A program made the translations under genes and the position numbers. A DNA stretch of 64,000 nucleotides, from assembly GCA_964471825.1 (NCBI GenBank), contig CAYYKD010000019.1, positions 1 to 64,000 of the forward strand, in the 5' to 3' direction. Source of the stretch: CAYYKD01 sp964471825 (GTDB lineage: Bacteria; Spirochaetota; GWE2-31-10; CAYYKD01). Below the pieces are notes generated by a model that saw nothing but the letters and a program-made list of their open reading frames with translations, searched no databases and had not been told where the DNA came from. This document shows positions 62,471 to 64,000 of the stretch, one piece after another (position 1 is the first letter of the stretch; every line of letters starts with the position of its first letter).

Positions 62471-62503
62471 GATGGGTATATTTGTTGCAATGGAAGAAGA
62501 AAG

Positions 62504-62532
62504 GAAGATTATCTGCTTCGCAGAAAATCTTC
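62504..62532 (+). other. Strong palindrome upstream of the IS
   Basis: GAAGATT-A-TCTGC-TTC-GCAGA-A-AATCTTC: 12 paired bases with one A-A mismatch. Function unknown; perhaps a recombination or folded-RNA site. Confidence 0.5.
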
Positions 62533-62603
62533 TGTAAAGATGCGGAAAGAAGAAGGTTTGTGTGTAAAATATTAGTTGAAATGGAAGAGGGAGAATGGAA
62601 GAT

Positions 62604-62640
62604 GAGGCTGTCCAAAAAGGGCGGCCTTTTTTTTTATTTT
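62604..62640 (+). mobile_element. GGCTGTCC hairpin, probable left end of the IS element
   Basis: GAGGCTGTCC-AAAAA-GGGCGGCC followed by nine T. It begins 78 bases before the transposase ATG and shares GGCTGTCCA with the ends of the MITE-like element at 31131. An almost identical block terminates arcC. It could be an IS end, a terminator, or both. Confidence 0.5.
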
Positions 62641-62681
62641 TTAGAATTTACGATTATTAAAAAAAGTTATATAACATCTTT

Positions 62682-64000
62682 ATGATTGAAATTAACAAAA
62701 AGAAAATAGCTTTTAAAGAATATGAAAATGTGCAAGGGGTATTGTTCACTCAAAACATTGGGGAATGGATACCAAAAAATCACTTAGTTAGAGTTGTAGA
62801 TGATGTTATCGAAAAAATCGATATTTCACCAATAATCGACCTGTATAAAGGTGGCGGACGTGCTGCATACCATCCAAGAATGATGCTTAAGGTGATAATT
62901 TATGCGTATTGTGAAAAAATCTATTCTTGCAGAGCTATAGAAAAAGCTTTAAAGGAAAATGTGCCGTTTATCTGGTTATCGGGGTACCAAACTCCGGATT
63001 TTAGGTCTATAAATAATTTTAGAAAAAGATTAAAGCCGGTAATCAAAAAGATTTTTTTTAAGGTGATAAAACTTTTAATAAAGAATAAATATATTAAGTT
63101 TGAAAACTATTTTCTTGACGGTACAAAAGTAGAAGCTAACGCAAATAAATATACTTTTGTCTGGAAAAATGCGACAAAAAAGTTCAAAGAAAAATTACTG
63201 ATTAAAATAAACGAGTTGTTTAGTGAAATTGAAAATATAAACAAGAGTGAGGAACTTAAATCAAAGTTAAAATCCGTAATAAGTAATAATGATAAAACAG
63301 AAGTCAAGTTAACTGAAGTCAAAAAGATTATTGATGAAGAATTGACAAAAGAACCCGATAAAAAATTAAAGAAAATCTCGAAGAAAATAGAAACAGATTA
63401 CCTGCCAAAACTCAATAAATATGAAAACTATGAAAATATACTCGGTAATAGAAACAGCTTTAGTAAAACAGACCCTGATGCCACCTTTATGAGAATGAAA
63501 GATGATCATATGCAGAACGGCCAATTAAAAGCAGGTTACAATGTACAAATAGGCACAGAGAATCAATTTATTTTAAACTATAATGTTCATCAAAAACCGG
63601 GAGACACAACAACATTGATACCGCACCTTGAAAGTTTAAAAGAAAATTTTGATGTAAAGCCTGAAAAAGTAATTGCCGATGCGGGATATGGAAGTGAGGA
63701 GAATTACGAATATTTAAACAATGAAGAAATAGATGCTTATGTTAAATATAATACATTCAGGATTGAGAATACTAAGAAGTATAAAAAAGACATATTTAAG
63801 AAAGAGAACTTTAAATATCATGTAGATAAAAATGAGTATGAATGCCCAAATGGTAAGCTTTTGAAATACAAGTACACTAAGCAGTCAAAAAGTGACACCG
63901 GTTATTTATCAGAGTTAGATATTTATGAGTGCGAAGATTGTTCAGATTGTGATTTAAAAAGCTTATGTACAAAATCCGAATATAATCGAAAAATACAAAT
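62682..64000 (+). CDS. IS1182-family (IS5-like DDE) transposase, 3' end beyond the window
   Basis: At least 439 residues, open to the edge. N-terminal GVLFTQNIGEWIPKNHLVRV, GRAAYHPRMMLKVIIYAYCE, SINNFRKRLKP; catalytic D in FLDGTKVEANANKYTFVWK, NVQIGTENQFIL, second D in VIADAGYGSEENY; a zinc-knuckle-like C-terminal part CEDCSDCDLKSLCTKS. The final E lies outside. No frameshift is seen, so the element may be active. It has inserted downstream of the surface-protein locus. Confidence 0.9.
   Translation, partial: MIEINKKKIAFKEYENVQGVLFTQNIGEWIPKNHLVRVVDDVIEKIDISPIIDLYKGGGRAAYHPRMMLKVIIYAYCEKIYSCRAIEKALKENVPFIWLSGYQTPDFRSINNFRKRLKPVIKKIFFKVIKLLIKNKYIKFENYFLDGTKVEANANKYTFVWKNATKKFKEKLLIKINELFSEIENINKSEELKSKLKSVISNNDKTEVKLTEVKKIIDEELTKEPDKKLKKISKKIETDYLPKLNKYENYENILGNRNSFSKTDPDATFMRMKDDHMQNGQLKAGYNVQIGTENQFILNYNVHQKPGDTTTLIPHLESLKENFDVKPEKVIADAGYGSEENYEYLNNEEIDAYVKYNTFRIENTKKYKKDIFKKENFKYHVDKNEYECPNGKLLKYKYTKQSKSDTGYLSELDIYECEDCSDCDLKSLCTKSEYNRKIQ

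Noticed and set aside
62482..62685. 67-codon plus-strand frame before the transposase
   Set aside because: It covers a strong palindrome and the GGCTGTCC hairpin and encodes low-complexity K/E/F-rich sequence.

Overview
The window is an AT-rich bacterial chromosome segment. It is almost certainly from a spirochaete (Spirochaetota): it has two tandem FlaB-type core flagellins of about 286 residues, followed by a FlaG-like gene. Several proteins also carry the loose lipoproteins signals common in that phylum. Most of the window is single-copy housekeeping DNA. The last 8 kb is accessory: surface proteins, a diversified lectin-like domain and an insertion sequence. Two runs of N mark assembly joins, at 20706-20805 and 62292-62301.

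Layout. 0.2-5.3 kb: a PTS-IIA/CBS protein paired with an SLC13/ArsB-like permease, an acyl-ACP thioesterase and mnmG. 5.4-11.8 kb: tRNA-Leu(CAA), tRNA-Val(UAC), mazG, a long-form guaA, a flavin-reductase-like protein, yhbY, a plsC-like acyltransferase and an orphan polyketide-synthase-type methyltransferase. 11.8-18.6 kb (minus strand): a PilZ-like gene, holB, an NtrB-like kinase, an NtrC-like sigma-54 activator, an FHA protein, malQ and rpe. 18.8-26 kb: mgtE, two tandem mosaic lipoprotein paralogues, an ArsR repressor with a Zn/Cd-type P-ATPase, and arcC. 26.2-37.5 kb: trxB-lplA-GNAT-O-methyltransferase, a MASE3-like histidine kinase, two Hsp20 genes behind a perfect sigma-54 promoter, a LiaF-like protein, an RsmI-like methylase, purU, and a one-component regulator next to a tungstate-binding protein. 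37.5-40.7 kb: a ykoE-type thiamine ECF transporter under a TPP riboswitch. 41-55.8 kb: a lipoprotein, a VanY-like peptidase, serA, acpS, a FliB-like protein, a TPR protein, ispG, rnc, acpP, metK, a thioredoxin-fold lipoprotein, and flaB1-flaB2-flaG with a sigma-28 promoter.

The most interesting part is 56.1-62.1 kb. A secreted caspase-fold (C14) protein with PEGA-like repeats, a long helical region and two C-terminal membrane segments lies 12 bases upstream of a large lipoprotein. That lipoprotein is built of cadherin-like, chitobiase-like and InlB-type repeats and runs, through an apparent frameshift, into a DUF1566/C-type-lectin-like domain. The last ~120 bases of this domain look like the variable repeat of a diversity-generating retroelement (DGR): fixed scaffold codons alternate with codons that all end in C or T, the stretch is G+C-rich in an AT-rich gene, and a 9-bp hairpin follows at the stop codon. 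No template repeat or reverse transcriptase is present up to 64000, so they would have to lie elsewhere. The pair is preceded by a promoter, a heptanucleotide repeat and a terminator-like leader. I propose a co-expressed caspase plus diversified surface-receptor module as the candidate undescribed system.

The 100-N gap at 20706 is flanked by an exact 55-base duplication. Collapsing it gives a 267-residue lipoprotein, the same length as its neighbour, so the gap is probably an overlap that was not merged.
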